Origin: Cystobasidiopsis lactophilus
Taxonomy: Eukaryota > Basidiomycota > Agaricostilbomycetes > Agaricostilbales > Chionosphaeraceae
NCBI GenBank assembly: GCA_001599975.1
Contig: BCIO01000006.1
Coordinates: 1,421,587 to 1,485,586 of the forward strand
Length of the DNA: 64,000 bases
Direction of reading: 5' to 3'
Each line of letters starts with the position of its first letter. The stretch's first letter is position 1. Of the stretch, positions 43,780 through 56,049 are shown piece after piece. The notes beneath the pieces are model-generated. The model searched no databases. It worked only from the letters and a program-made list of their open reading frames with translations, and had not been told where the DNA came from. A program made the translations under genes and the position numbers.

Positions 43780-45935
43780 TTAGGCCTGGTGGGCGACGTC
43801 GGCGTGCTTGACGTCCGCAAACTCCTTCATGTCCGCCTTGCCGCCTTTTTGGAGGGAGAGCTCGTGCGCCTGGTTGCGTCGCTGCAGGCCCTTGGCGATC
43901 TTGCCGTTCAAGCCCAGACCTTGCAAGAGGCCGGGTCGCTCGGCGAATTGGACGTCCATGGCTTCCAGCGACTTGCCGGCAGTCTCGGGGAAGAGGAAGT
44001 AGATGCTGTGATTGGAATGGGTGAGACCTTTGTGAAGGTATGGGAGGGTAGGGGGAGAGGAGGCTCACGTAGGGATGAAGGCGAGCAAGATGAAGGTCCA
44101 GATCAGGAAGAACTTCCAGTCGAGGCTCTCGACTCCGATAGGGGCTGCACGGATGGTCAGATATAACCCAAAGTATGATAGAAAATTATGGGCTGACTGA
44201 TAAAAACGACGACGACTGCCAAGTGCACAAACAAATAAGTTTGGAGTCAGCATTCTAAGGAGAGGAGCGACTTGCAGTTGCTCATCCAGTGCCAGAAAAC
44301 ACCGACTGCGAGCGGCCGTTCTCAAAGGAAGCCCAGGAGTTCTAAAAGATCGAGTCCACTCACCAGCATTGGCCTTGGCTCGGATGCGCAACGGGCTGAT
44401 CTCCGCAGCGTAGCACCACGAGACGGGAAGGATACCGGCGCCCTGTCCATGTCGTGAGACGAGGAACCGCGAAGTAGAGTAACGTGTTGCTCACGAAGAA
44501 ATCTTGGTAAATCCAGATGAAAGCGACGGCGGCTGCGCCAGAGGCCGGCGTGTGCGGTGAAATGCAGGCTGTGGTTTGCTATGAGGATGTGGTCACTGAA
44601 TCGAAAGAAGTGAACGAAGAAGCGCACCAGCAATCAGGGCCATGCAGATGCAGCACCCAGCCGAGCCCATCATGATCGTAGCCCTACGGCCAATGCGATC
44701 GATGTAAAAGTAGGGTAGCATAGTGAAGAAAGCGTATTGAGTGGCTGCGGCACCAGAGAGGATGAGGGCCACGGTGGGCGTGAAACCGAGGATGCTCTCG
44801 TAGAGCGGCGCTTGGTAGTAGGAGATGGCGTTGATGCCAGACCATTGGTTCATCAAGTAAGGGCCCATTCCGAGCTGTCACGAAGGTCAGATCTGACGAT
44901 TCTCCAAAAATGGGCAGACTGGCTCACCAAAGCGCGCTGAAGATTTTGACCCTTGAAGACTTCAGACCAGCTGGCCTGGCCGAGCGAGCGCTCAAACTCG
45001 ATGCCGTCGGCGATTTCTTGAACCTCTTCTCTAACTTCTGGGTCATCTGTCGGCTTGCCAAGGAGACGAGCAACGCTGATCAGGCCTTCCTCCTCATGAC
45101 CGTGGTTCATAAGCCATCTCGGCGATTCTGGGACAGCAGGCAGAATGGCGAGCGCAACGATGGCGAAGACGGCTTGGAAAGCGATGGGGAAGCGCCAGGA
45201 TGCAGAGTTGTTGATGAAGATGCAGCCGAGAGTGAGCCAAGACTACAGGCATGAACCGAGTTAGAAGCCGTTCGATTGAACGAGTTCGGGCACTCACGGC
45301 AGATGCGACGCCAAAAATGATGAAGAATGCTTGGACAACGAAGAGAGCGCCGCGCTTGTTGGCTGGCAGGGTTTCGGATTGGTAAATTGGGACGGTGACT
45401 GTCATCAAGCCAACCTGTTTGCGGCATGTCAGGCTCCTGCTGCACTTGATTTGGTCAGCTCAGAGGAAAAACGTACACCCATGCCACCGATGAGCCGTCC
45501 TGCGACCATCTGGCCATAACCGAAAGAGGTGGTTTGGATGATGGTACCAATGATGAGGACGGTGTTGCCAAGGGCGATGCTACGCTTTCGGCCCAGCGGT
45601 TCTGAAATGATGAAGGCGGCGACTGCTCCGAATGCACATCCTAAGTCGTAAATAGCCGTAACAAGGCCGGTGTCCGTTGTGTCAGGGTTGCCGAGGATGT
45701 CCTTGAAGTCGGCGGAAGCCAAGACGCCACCGAACAGTCCCTGTGCGAACTCAACAAATCAGACAACTCGGAGCATGGTTTGCATTGTGCGTTCGCACCT
45801 GATCATAACCGAACAAACTGACTGAAGATGGGGAGCGGCGTAAGCAAAAGTAAACATGCGAACAAGACACCACTCACAGGAGAAACCGGCCAAAGTCAAT
45901 ATAGTTAAGAGCAAGCGCTGTCCTTCGGCAGGCAT
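43780..45935 (-). CDS. MFS sugar transporter
   Basis: Sugar-porter family of the major facilitator superfamily, plasma membrane. Reading from ATG 45935 (MPAEGQRLLLTILTLAGFS) through SLFGYDQ and GLFGGVLASADFKDIL; motifs: AGRLIGGMGVG, VPIYQSETLPANKRG (P-x-Y-x-S-E-x-x-P), VPESPRWL, MNQWSGINAISYYQAP (Q-x-x-G-x-N), DRIGRRAT, GAGILPVSWCYAAEISPLR and FLFPETAGKSLEAMD. The tail ends in a charged KEFADVKHADVAHQA. About nine exons. Substrate cannot be told from sequence. Confidence 0.9.
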
Positions 45936-46595
45936 TTTGTTGGTTTGGAGAGAATGGAGGAGATGGAACAGAATGCGGAGGCAACCGCCCAAGCTCCCCC
46001 AAAATTTCTGAAAATCGACCCGAAAGCAGTGATGTCAGAGCCATTGCCATGCTGGCTGTGGGCGCGGCGAAGGCGGCAGCAGTCACAGGTACACGGGCAG
46101 CGATATCGTAATACTGATCCCAAGAACATCCGAGGTTCAAACAGCGGGGCAGAGGTTTCATGCGCAGGAGCAAGTCGGCGGCCAGCTTCGCGTCGAGGCA
46201 AAAGGCGACCCGGGAGCAGGCGCGTGGTCTCGTCCACTTGTCTCTGCCCGGCAGCACATCCACAGCATACTCAAGAAGAGGCTGGACTGCAATTAGAGGG
46301 CCGCACGCGAAGGCAATCGATGTTCGCCTCCAAAAGATCTTTTGGCTGCCGGCGGCGACTCGGTTGCGCTTTACGTCTTGGCTTGAATCCGTGCTCCTTT
46401 GATGCTGTGCATTGGCCACTCTTGAATGCTGTGTGTTGTTACGAAGCGCGACGGTAGGCCGGTGGCGCCGAACGCCGCCATGGAGCCCCTAGACTCTTCA
46501 GACACTCTCTTTTGCCACCGACCGCTCTCGTTCGGCCGGCTGCTCCTTCTGTGGTTGCTGTGTCTCTCCTGGTGTCCCATCCAGTCAATCTCGCA
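45936..46595. promoter_or_regulatory. divergent region between sugar transporter and helical-repeat gene
   Basis: 660 bases. Both strands carry long but unsupported open frames (GC-rich background). No motif assigned. Confidence 0.4.
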
Positions 46596-48552
46596 ATGGA
46601 ATCGCCAAAGTCGTCGCCAGAGTTGCGTAAGTGCGCCACTTCTTGAGGCCTGTCGGGTCTGAGCTCAACGCAAGGAACTTTTATCGCCAACATCTTTGCA
46701 GATAATGATCAGATCAGACTCACTTGGAGACGTGCTCGAGCCTACCGAAGGCCGCTTGCAACGCTCGAAGAGGTATGCTTTCCGGCTGTTAACTCGCATC
46801 TCTCTCATGAAGCTGGTGATTCAACAGGTTGCGGCCACCCGACAATACGTCGGCATACGCGCCGATAAAGTCATGTCCGCCTTGCAGCAAAGCTACGACG
46901 ACATCGAGGAGACTTTCGGGGCGGAGCCATTCCTACCGATCGCAGTCAATCTGGTCACCCACGGCGACGAGCAAAGCAATTTGGACCGTGCCGCCGATGC
47001 GCTCGGCACTGTGTCACAAATTCTTGACCAAGAGTCTCCTATCTCTCGCAATGCTCTCTTCTTCGCGCTGACGAAGGCCAGCGAGGCGTTGATCGTCGCC
47101 AAAATGGTTGAATCAGCAGCCAAGTACACTGCAGAGATGATGTATCTCTCTAAACGCACTATCGGTCATTTCGACCCCCTCAGCACCGTCGAAAAGAACC
47201 AGACCCGCCTCTCTTTGCTGGCAAGCGATGAGCTCCGTCAGCTAGCTTGGAGGGCGCTCTCCGATGTGCTCTACGGGTGCTCCATTTTGTGTTTCGGTCC
47301 GCAGGACTATTTCGACAACACGGCTTTTACTTCAGTTGAAGAGTCAATTGCGCTGTGGCGATCACTTCCTGGTGCTGGGACCGGCCCTTTCCGTTCCAAC
47401 CTTGCATTTTCCTTGCAGGTCTCGGCGCAGTGCTTGATGCGCAAAAGGGGAGTCACAGAAGCCATGATCCGAGACCGTCTTCAAGAGGCTGTGGCGATGG
47501 GAAAAGAGCTATGGAATGAGGTGAAGGAGGGGAGACCGGGAAGTCAGGCGAGCTACGTGATCCCGAGGATCTTTGCGACGTTTGCCAACTTTCTGGCAGA
47601 GCGACGAGAATTCGAGGCAGCTCTTTCACACACGCAGCAGCTCATGGCCATGCTTCGGCATCCCGCCTTCCAAAGTGGCCTTCTTTTTGACATGGAATTG
47701 GCCGGCTGCCTACGACTTCAAGGCGATCTTGAAATGGACCTTCAACGTCACCCGCAGGCTTGCAAGTCGTACCAAGAGGCCGCAGACATTATGCGCCGAT
47801 GCAACATATGGAACTCAGCTCGCGCCTACCCGGATTATCACGACGTGCTTGGACGCCTCGGCGACACTTTCGCCATTCTGAACAATCCTACTGCAGCCTC
47901 AAAAGTTTATTCCGAGTTGATCAACAACGAGCACAGTGCATCCGTGCCCAACTATCGCCGCCTCGTCATGCATCTCTCCAATAGGGCCAGCATGGCCCAG
48001 CACATCCTTGACTCCGCTGCAGCACTTTCGGACCTGGAGTACGCCCGGGAGCTCATCCGGATCGTACAAGGCGACCCTCTCACCAGTATGACGGAGAAAG
48101 CGGAGGTGGCCAAATGTCTGAACAAAGTCTTGCCTCTTCTTGCGGTGGCTCAAGAGCGAGTGGACCAAAAGACGGAAGCCCTTCTCTCCGTCACAGAACA
48201 TGTGCGCCTCCTTACAGCAGCCGAAGATGAAGAGGGAGGTGAGGAGGAAGCGGGATATGGCGCGCGGAATTTGGAGCATGCGCTGAAGGAAATGGCCAGG
48301 CTGTGTGGAGAGGTTGGAGCGGCGAGTGCCCAAGAGGCGGAAAGGGTGGCAGCAAGAGCCAATGGTTCAAAGTTTGACGACGACGACAAGGGAACTGGCG
48401 ATACGCTCAGCGTGATCAGCGAAGCAAGCGAGACAGAGAAGGAGGAAGAAGACGCAACGACCTCCAAGGCAGCTTCTGAGGTGGGTGACGAGTGGCAAGA
48501 GGTTGTGGCGGACGAAGTGGAACTTCAAGAGGAACAGGCTGTCGCGATTTGA
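46596..48552 (+). CDS. large helical (TPR-like) protein of unknown function
   Basis: Three exons: 46596-46626, 46702-46772, 46828-48552, in phase and giving 608 residues. The N-terminus MESPKSSPEL is set by exon 1; reading exon 3 alone would give an implausible start in intron sequence. The body is a string of amphipathic helices arranged as repeats (LALFFALTK-like, DRLQEAVAMGKELWNEVKE, RREFEAALSHTQQLMAMLR, HPQACKSYQEAADIMRR, PTAASKVYSELINNEHS), consistent with a TPR-type solenoid though no repeat matches the strict TPR pattern. The last 70 residues are strongly acidic (FDDDDKGTGD, ETEKEEEDA). Unknown partner. Confidence 0.75.
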
Positions 48553-48747
48553 CTTTTGTATTCTTGGCCTGTGTAGTATATGCTCCTCCTTGTACAATCC
48601 ATGCTCTCCTTTGGAATTGTACCCGTAGCCACACTCCCCACCAAATTTGCCACCACTTTCGGCACCAGGCCGGCGGCGGCGAGAGATCGTCCATTCTCCC
48701 CTCCTTTCTCCTCCTCCGTCAACCAACTCCCCATCGCGCATCAAAGT

Positions 48748-49711
48748 ATGACTGCAGGCGCTGTCTTCGCACTCACCCAGCCCGGGCCCAAATTCACCGA
48801 GGAGGCGTACAACAGTGAGCTTGCTTGCTCCACATCTTTGAACGGCGTCTCAGACTGCGCCCTTCTCGGACAGGTTGGTACACCAGGGCGCTCGTGCCAA
48901 CTGTTCTTGCGTATGCTTGTGTCCTATGAACATTACCCGCAGATACTGAGAGCCACTTCTCCCAAAGGTATCCCGAGTTCAAGACCGCAGCGCGTTACAA
49001 GGCTGTCGACGGCGGGATCCCCGCCTATGCCGCCTATTACACCACGGACTCTTATGATTTCCTTTCTTCGCCGGATCTGCTTGCCTTTCGACGAAGATTG
49101 GCCCCCAAGGATAGCGAAAGAGTTTGTGTCTTCAGATCGAAAGTGGTTTGCGGCGTCTTAAGCCGATCCTTTCGCGCCTACAGTTCAGCTTGCTCGCCGA
49201 CTACGACCAGAGAAACTTGGAGTTGATCTACGACTCGGGAAGCACTGGCGCGCCTGGAAAGTTCTTGCTTTCGGTAGCCGTCACGCCCTCCGACGATGCC
49301 GCCTACCAGTTTGTCTCCCTCTCTGCATGAAATTTCTCTGTCTTGTCTTGACATAAAGACTTGCTCTTTTTCAGCAAATGGTACATCGAGGAGCACCTCG
49401 AGGACATGTCCAAGACGCCAGGCTGGCAACGCTCGTTCCGATACAAGGTTGGCAAGTCCATCCGCGCCGAGGCTGGCAAACCCGTCGAGAACGACACGGC
49501 GCCACACTATGTCGTTCTGTACGAGTACTCTGAGAAGCCCGACCTGACCGACTCGCGTTGGAACTCGGCGGGAAAGAAGCCGAGCTCGATTGCGGTCATG
49601 GGCTCTGCCTTGACCAAGGAGATCCGCGTGTGGGTCTCCGTCTCTCTCTCTCTACGTGGATTGAGATTAACTGACGTCGGTCACAGTTGGGAGCTTACCG
49701 GATCTTGGTGA
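48748..49711 (+). CDS. EthD-like dimeric alpha/beta-barrel protein
   Basis: About five exons: MTAGAVFALTQPGPKFTEEA, YFRYPEFKTAARYKAVDGG, AYAAYYTTDSYDFLSSPDL, then KWYIEEHLEDMSKTPGWQRS (the W-Y-x-E-H-x-x-x-h-x-x-x-P-G pattern of EthD/dimeric barrel proteins), FRYKVG, PHYVVLYEYSEKPDL and a last short exon WELTGSW. Two barrel halves are suggested because the first exon also starts a beta strand followed by an E-E-A-Y-N helix. Function of such fungal proteins is mostly unknown; some act in aromatic degradation or polyketide tailoring. Confidence 0.65.
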
Positions 49712-49952
49712 AGAGTTGCCACCGACGCATAACGAATCTCCGTCTCGCTCTTCATAGACCCGCTATCGTATTTTTGAGGGTAGACATCTTGGCAGAGAGC
49801 AGTCTGAAATCAATGGCCATTAAGGTCTCCAAATTGAGGAATGTTTGCCACTAGTCGCTCTGGCAGTTGACGAAATTTGCAGAGGCCCTTCTTTCGCGAG
49901 CCTGTCAAACTCGAACGACCTTGATGAACCGTGGGATAACGTCCTAGAAGCC

Positions 49953-52900
49953 ATGGACGAGCCCGACGAAGTCGACTACGCCGAGGAGGAGCTCGAGGTG
50001 ATCTCCTTGGGCGAGCCAGAGCTGGAAGAGCCCTCCATCCTCTTGCCTGTCACCGCTCCAGCCGCAGCCGCACCCCAGCCCGTCGTTGTCGCTGTTGTTG
50101 CGGTCCCGCCGCCTGACGTGAACCCTCAAGATGGCCTGCCAGACGGCTGGGTCGCCCGTACAAGCAGCTCCAAGCCCGGCCAGGTCTACTTCTACCACCC
50201 GGCGACTGACACCTCGTCCTGGGACCGGCCAGACGCTTCGACGCCGGAGCCAAAGCCCAAAATCCCTACTCCTGCTCCATCACAGCCACCGACAGCACCA
50301 GCGCAGCGATCCCAATCCAGCGCACCCAGGCCACCAGAGCAGGTGAAGCCGCCACCGCCCACAGTGCCCACAGCGGTCGAAGCCAAGCCGGTCGAGCGGC
50401 CCAACAAGCACCACGATGAGCCATGGGGCAGCGCATCGTCCTCTTCAAGAAGTCGTGAGTGCCTGCCTAACAAGACTGCGGTCTTTACGGCATTGCATGA
50501 CAGCTCATCTTCAATTTGTTCATGCAGGCTTGCCGCCAGCTCCAAGCGCTATTGTGACCGCTCCCAGACGAGGTCTGCTGTTTCCTGCTCTTGATCAATC
50601 GACTCTTTGCGATAACCCGAGCAAACAGGTTCGCCGCCGCCTCGAAGAAGGTCGCCATCACCTCCACCGCGCAGAAAAGAAGACGGTGCGCGATTTCTCC
50701 ATTGGGTCTCTACCCGGCCTTTAACTGATCACACTCCTCCCACAGAGTCCTATAGAGACCGCCATCGAAGAGGTACGGAGCCCCAGGCTGGAGGAGCGGG
50801 CGGGCAACTCATGCCCACCATTTTGACAAATTCATCAGACCGCTCCCGCTCGCCGGGCGCCCACCCAGAGCGACGAAGAGGTTCGTCACGTTTTACTCCC
50901 ATCATTACTGACATTGCTGATGCTTCGAGAACCGCGCACGAACAGATTCGTATGACTCCTACCGACCGACCTACAATGACCCACCGCGGCCACCGCCCAG
51001 CCGCTCGGATTCTAGGACTGAAGCCAAACCAGAGCCTTCCTCTCGTAATGCTGCGTCTGGCTGGGGCAAGCGCGAGAAGTCTCCAGCGCCGCCGCCCGCT
51101 GCCAAACCCCTCCCACCAAAAGAGCCGCCGAGGGCGCCAGCTGTTGCCCGCCCGACATCTGGCCCGTTTGCTTCCTCCAGCTCGAAAGAGACAGCTCGAG
51201 ACCCTCCACCACCGCCACAGCAGCCTACGGGCGGCGACACCAAAATGAAGGCGTGGTCGCTCCCTGCTAGCGGCATCCCGACTGGCCCTCGCAACCCCGA
51301 TAGTCCTCGCAAAGAATCCAACTCTGTCGCACCTTGGGGCGCGCCCACCTCATCGGCGCCTCCAGCGTCCAAGCCCGCGCCCTCCGCTCCCAAAGCCGCC
51401 TCTGGTGGTTGGCCAACTGGCGCCCCTTCTGCGCCGCCTGCTTCGAGACCGGCCTTGGATCGCTCCGAAAGCGACAGGAGGCAGCGAGACCAGCCGCCTG
51501 CCAAGGATTTTGCTTGGACTGACAGCAAGAAGCCGGAGCCTTCTTCCTCCAGGCTGGCTGACGCGCCGCTCACTGAGCCCAAGTCCAGCCATCGAGAGGA
51601 CCGAGGGCGTGACGATGGTGAAAGGCGACCGCCATCTCCTTCCAGGCCTTCTAGATCTAGCAGCAACAGAGAGGAGCACCATCATCGTCATCACCAACCC
51701 TCCCAAGAGCACAAAGAGGACAGAAGGAGCGACACTCGTGCTGCTGACGAAGTAATTGCCCCCATTTCGAGTGCCTGTAACGGCTGGAGCGAGGACGAGG
51801 TTGAGCGCGGAGAGCAGCAGGATCGCCGCCCGCGTCACTCCCAGCCTTCTATTTCTTCAAAGTCATCTTCAAGAGCTGATCGTCAGTGTTTTTCCCACCT
51901 TTATTGCTGATCGCAGTGCTGAGAATGCGAGTTATCTGACAGGTTTTGACTCGAAGCCCAACGGCGCTAGCGGCGGTGATAATGGCTGGCCAGCGCGCCC
52001 CCCTCCAGAGGTTCCGCGCACAGAAATCAAGGGCAACCCATGGGAGAAGGCGCCCGAGCCCGTTGCTCCAGCTGTTCCAACGGGCCCCAAAGGCTCAAGC
52101 GCTCGCAAAGCCAGCTTGGAGCCTGCCGCTTCCATCACCACCCCTCCGACCGGACCTCGGTTGGGCTCTGGCAAGGCGCCGCCCACCGGCCCCAGAGGCT
52201 TGACAGCCTCTCCCGTTCCGCCCACTGCGCCTCGAGCCATGCAGTTGGACCCATTGGCAGAGGTCAAGGCGGCCCCTCCCGAGTCTGGTATCGCTGCGGT
52301 CAGCGTGGTGCCTAAGCCAGAGGTGCCCGCTGGCCCCAAGAGAGACGAAACTCGTTCGGGCTCGAGCTCGAAGCGAGAGGGCTGGCCCACGCCGCCTCCT
52401 CAGCCGGTTAAGAATGAGCAGGGAATGCGGATGTGGGGTGCGCCAGCTCCCGCAGTGGATTCGGCTCCTTCGACCTCGTCCGCCTCCGCCTCCTCGAGAA
52501 GGCCCACCGACAGCAAGCAGCCTGACTCGGCTCCATCTCAGACTTCGCACGCCCACCACCAACAGCCGCCATCATCTAAACCGTATGTCTCGATCTGTCG
52601 CTGTTGTTGCCGACCGAAGCATGACGGCCAATCTTCTTTTTCATACGTAGACCGGCTGCGCCTTGGGACTCGGCCGCCATGCCACCTCCACCGCGCCGCG
52701 ACCACTCGGAACAGCCTTCATCTACCTCTGGCCCTCGCATGTATCCTGACAGGATGAATCGGGCATCGGGCGGCAGTGGCAACGGAGGTGGTGGTGATGC
52801 ACCCTCGCAAGCTTCGACTTCTGCCCCTCCTCCGCAGCGACAGCAACGACAAGAACCCGCCCGCCAAAAGGAGCCATCTCCTGCTCCAGCTCGCCAGTCG

Positions 52901-54411
52901 GAAGAACCCGAGCGTCCAGCCGGAGCCGCCTTCATCCACCCTAGTCGACAGGGACTGGCAGCCCGCCAAGCTTCGCCCTCTGAAGCCAGCTCGTCTGCAA
53001 GCAAATCGAAGAAGCGCCGAGGCGAGCGGAAGACGCGCAGCTCCAGGAACTCGCCCAAGCCCGACGACCCCAAGGCCTTCCCGTGGGCCAAGGTCGACCG
53101 CAGCCGACCTTCAATCGACCTGCGCACCCAGGGCGCCTCCTCCAACATGACGGAAGCCAACTTGGTACCCTTGGGCGAGAGCAAGCGCCGACCTCGCGCC
53201 GGCGACGACTCAGGCGAGGCAGACAAGCCGGCCAAGAAGCACCGCAGCAATAACGGCGGTCGCAGCGAGCCGGAGACCATCTACATCGACCGCGACCCAT
53301 CCCCTCAGGTGCTGCCTTCCGTTGCCGTCTCTGGTCCACTCCCACCCGCTCCCGCTTCTGAACGCCCGGCCGCATCTCCTTGGGGCGCACCACCACCTTC
53401 CGGGCCACCCACTAATCAGCGCAAGAACGGCGGCGCGGGGGATCGACCACCTTCTGCTTTGGCCAATTGGGGCACCAACATGCCTGGCGAGGCCAAACCT
53501 CTGTCTGGCTCGTCTGGACCTTGGGACTCTACTCCTGCCGCGGCATCTCATGCTCCTAATGGCCGCCACGCTTCAGGTGGGTTTCAGTATCTCCCGACCG
53601 GCCCTTTCAGCAATAAGTTCATAGTCTGGTTGAACTCTCACAGATGGCCATGACAAGACAGACGGCTCAGTGACGCCACGCACGTTCAAAGACCGCATCG
53701 CGCGCCTGGAGGATGACTCGAACCCTTCCAATTCGATCATCGCCAACTGGTCGTCCAAGACGGTAGGCGCGCCGCCGGAATTTCCCACGCCACCGCCTCC
53801 CGAAGTAGTCGACCAACCTCTCCACTCTCGCATTGAAAGCGCCCGCCCCCGCGACTACCACCACCACAGAGAGCGCGACCATGGTGGCCGCCACCACCAT
53901 AGGGAGCGAGAGCAGCAGCAGCCCAAGGACAGGCTGCACAGGGAGGTCGAGCTGGCCGAGCGGCGCTCCGGTGGCCCTTCGCTCTTGGACCGGATGGAGC
54001 CTCCTAGATCTCATTCTCGACGTTCGTCGCCGTCTCCTACGTTAGCCACAGATCATTGCTGATGAACATGTGCGGCAACAGATGGAGGTCGAAGGTCCAG
54101 CAAAAACGCAAGTGTCCTTCTCCGGCTCTATGAGGTTAATTATTTCTTATAGCCGTGTTCGTCTCTTGCAGGACCACGCCTCGCCCAACTCAGCTAATGG
54201 CAGTCCCTGGGGCGTCCCAGTTTTACCCGCGAACCTTCCTAAAAGTGAGATTGCTGCCCTCCACCATTCGCTGGAATCTCCAGCTGACAGGGTGGTTCTT
54301 ACAGAGCCGGTGGACGCCATCAAGTCCCTTGGCACCTCTCAACCCAGCAGCTTGAAAGACGAGCGCTCTCCCCCTCGGGCGTCCGGCGGTGGCAAGTCAC
54401 CTTGGGGCTGA
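49953..54411 (+). CDS. long, disordered WW-domain protein with PWG and PTGPR repeats
   Basis: Many-exon gene encoding more than 1,100 residues, almost all disordered and rich in Pro, Ser, Ala and Arg. Acidic start MDEPDEVDYAEEELEV, then one WW domain: LPDGWVARTSSSKPGQ, VYFYHPATDTSSWDRP (Trp, two aromatic residues, second Trp and Pro all present), which binds proline-rich ligands. The rest carries repeated PTGPR/PTGPK (PTGPRNP, PTGPKGS, PTGPRLG, PTGPRGL), and PWG or PWD copies (DEPWGS, VAPWGAP, GNPWEKA, SPWGAPP, GPWDSTP, GSPWGVP, KSPWG at the end). SR/RD-like stretches and Lys/Arg clusters suggest a nuclear RNA-processing or transcription-linked role; inference only. Exact splice sites between 50450 and 51000 are unresolved. 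Confidence 0.7.
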
Positions 54412-54622
54412 ACCTTCCCCCTGATTTTGTTCCGTTTTCACGCACACACTCCAAAACCCATACGATTGTACCATTCACTCTTACCCCTCAACTTCTTGGA
54501 ATTCCCAACAAAGTCCGAAAACAATGTTTTGCCTCCCGCCGACGACAACCTAAGCCCAGAGAGAGTCAATCGTGGCTTCTTCCCTGAGGATCCGCCTGAC
54601 CCAGCAACCGAAGAGCAGCGAC

Positions 54623-55842
54623 ATGGACTCGATCCTGCCTCTGCGCGGGAGCAGCAGCAACTCGCCCAACCTGTCCACCTCGTCCTCGGCACCAGGGAGT
54701 GGGAGTGGGAGCGCGTCGGCGAGGCTCAAGGCGATGCTGCGCCGGTCGGTCAAGCTGTCGCAGATGGACTTTGAAGTGGCTGCTTGGTTCGTTTGCCTTA
54801 GCCCTGTGTTCAATGGCGCTGGGTCACTAACCCCAAAGCGAGCAGGGAATTGTCCTACGTCTGCGTGGCGCCGCGGCGAGTGTGAGTCACTGCCTAGCGC
54901 TTTGTATAGACAATGCTAATGCGCAAGTGTGAAGGTATCGCAACGTGTACTACCGCAAGCAAACCCGGAATTGCTGGTCGAGGGACGATCCCGCGACGCT
55001 GCTCTTGATGGTCGCCGCCTTGGCCTGTGCGTTCTCTTAACTCCCTTATGTACTCCACGGGCATAGGTTGAGGAGACTGGTACAGTGGCCGGGGTGCTAT
55101 GGGCCGTCATCTACGCCCGCTACTCCCCTCTAGGCGTGCTCCGGACCGTGTTGTCCATGGTGTTCGTCGACTTCTTCTTGGTCGGCATAATCATTTCCAC
55201 AGCTCTATGGTGCGTGTCCTTGCCTTCAATGAATGATCCCTGGGCGATTGGTAAATGGTGGACGGGCGCAGGGCACTGGCGAACCGATTCCTCTCCCACT
55301 CCTCCCACACCCACGCCACAGACCAACAAGTCGAGTGGTCAGTGGTGGCACTTTCTTGAACACCTTCTGAGTGCTGAGAGTGGCGTGAACGCAGGGCCTA
55401 CGCTTTCGACGTGCACGCCAACTCCTTTTTCCCCTTGTTCCTGCAGCTCTACGTCGCCCAGCTCCTCTTGAGCCCAGTACTGACGAGGCCCAACTGGGTG
55501 TGCTTGTTCGCTGGCAACACGCTCTACCTGGCCGCTCTGTGCCAGTATACCTACATCACTTGTTCGTTTGCTCCTCCTCTTCCCTTTAGCCCTAAAACTG
55601 ACCGTTTGCGGCAGACTTGTTCGTTTTTTTCCCCCATTCTATCACTCTAAAAGTACATGGCTAAAAGTGTGAGCGGACGAAGGGGGTACAACGCTCTGCC
55701 CTTCTTGATCCGATCCGAGCTCTTCCTTTTCCCAGTCGTCCTCTTCTTCGTGCTCTACGTCGTCTCGCTCTTGGGCTTCAACGTGTCTAAGCATGTTTTG
55801 AGCGCTTATTTCCCACAAGCCGCCGTGGGCGTGTCGCTATAG
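54623..55842 (+). CDS. GMH1: UNC50/GMH1 family Golgi membrane protein
   Basis: Golgi protein that binds the Arf-GEF Gea1/Gea2 in yeast. Exons spliced in phase: MDSILPLRGSSSNSPNL (Ser-rich leader), LRRSVKLSQMDFEVAAW joined to ELSYVCVAPRRV, VYRNVYYRKQTRNCWSRDD (the hallmark 'APRRVYRNhhYrKQTknqWaRDDP'), AGVLWAVIYARYSPLG, VFVDFFLVGIIISTALW, YAFDVHANSFFPLFLQLY, LFAGNTLYLAALCQYTYIT, YNALPFLIRSELFLFPVV and LGFNVSKHVLSAYF. Five or six membrane helices. Ends TAG at 55840-55842. Its 3' half has been copied downstream (see 57905). Confidence 0.9.
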
Positions 55843-56049
55843 CTGGGGATGGAGGGGTGGATTGGAGGCGAGGGAGGGAAAGCGAGATTAGAAGTCGAGG
55901 AAGAGCGAGGCAGGGATCAGCTCCCTTATAACCTCGTCTAACGGCATAACGGCGACCTTAAATTGGAAGGCAGTCAATCATCTAGTGGCATCACGGCCAG
56001 GCGCGTTTCGTAACTTTCGTCCGCAGACGGCGACTCCCGCAATCATTGC

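Noticed and set aside
50971-53280. Long minus-strand Gly/Arg-rich open frames opposite the WW gene
   Set aside because: They are shadows of a GC-rich, stop-poor plus-strand coding region; composition is complementary to Pro/Ser/Ala-rich text.
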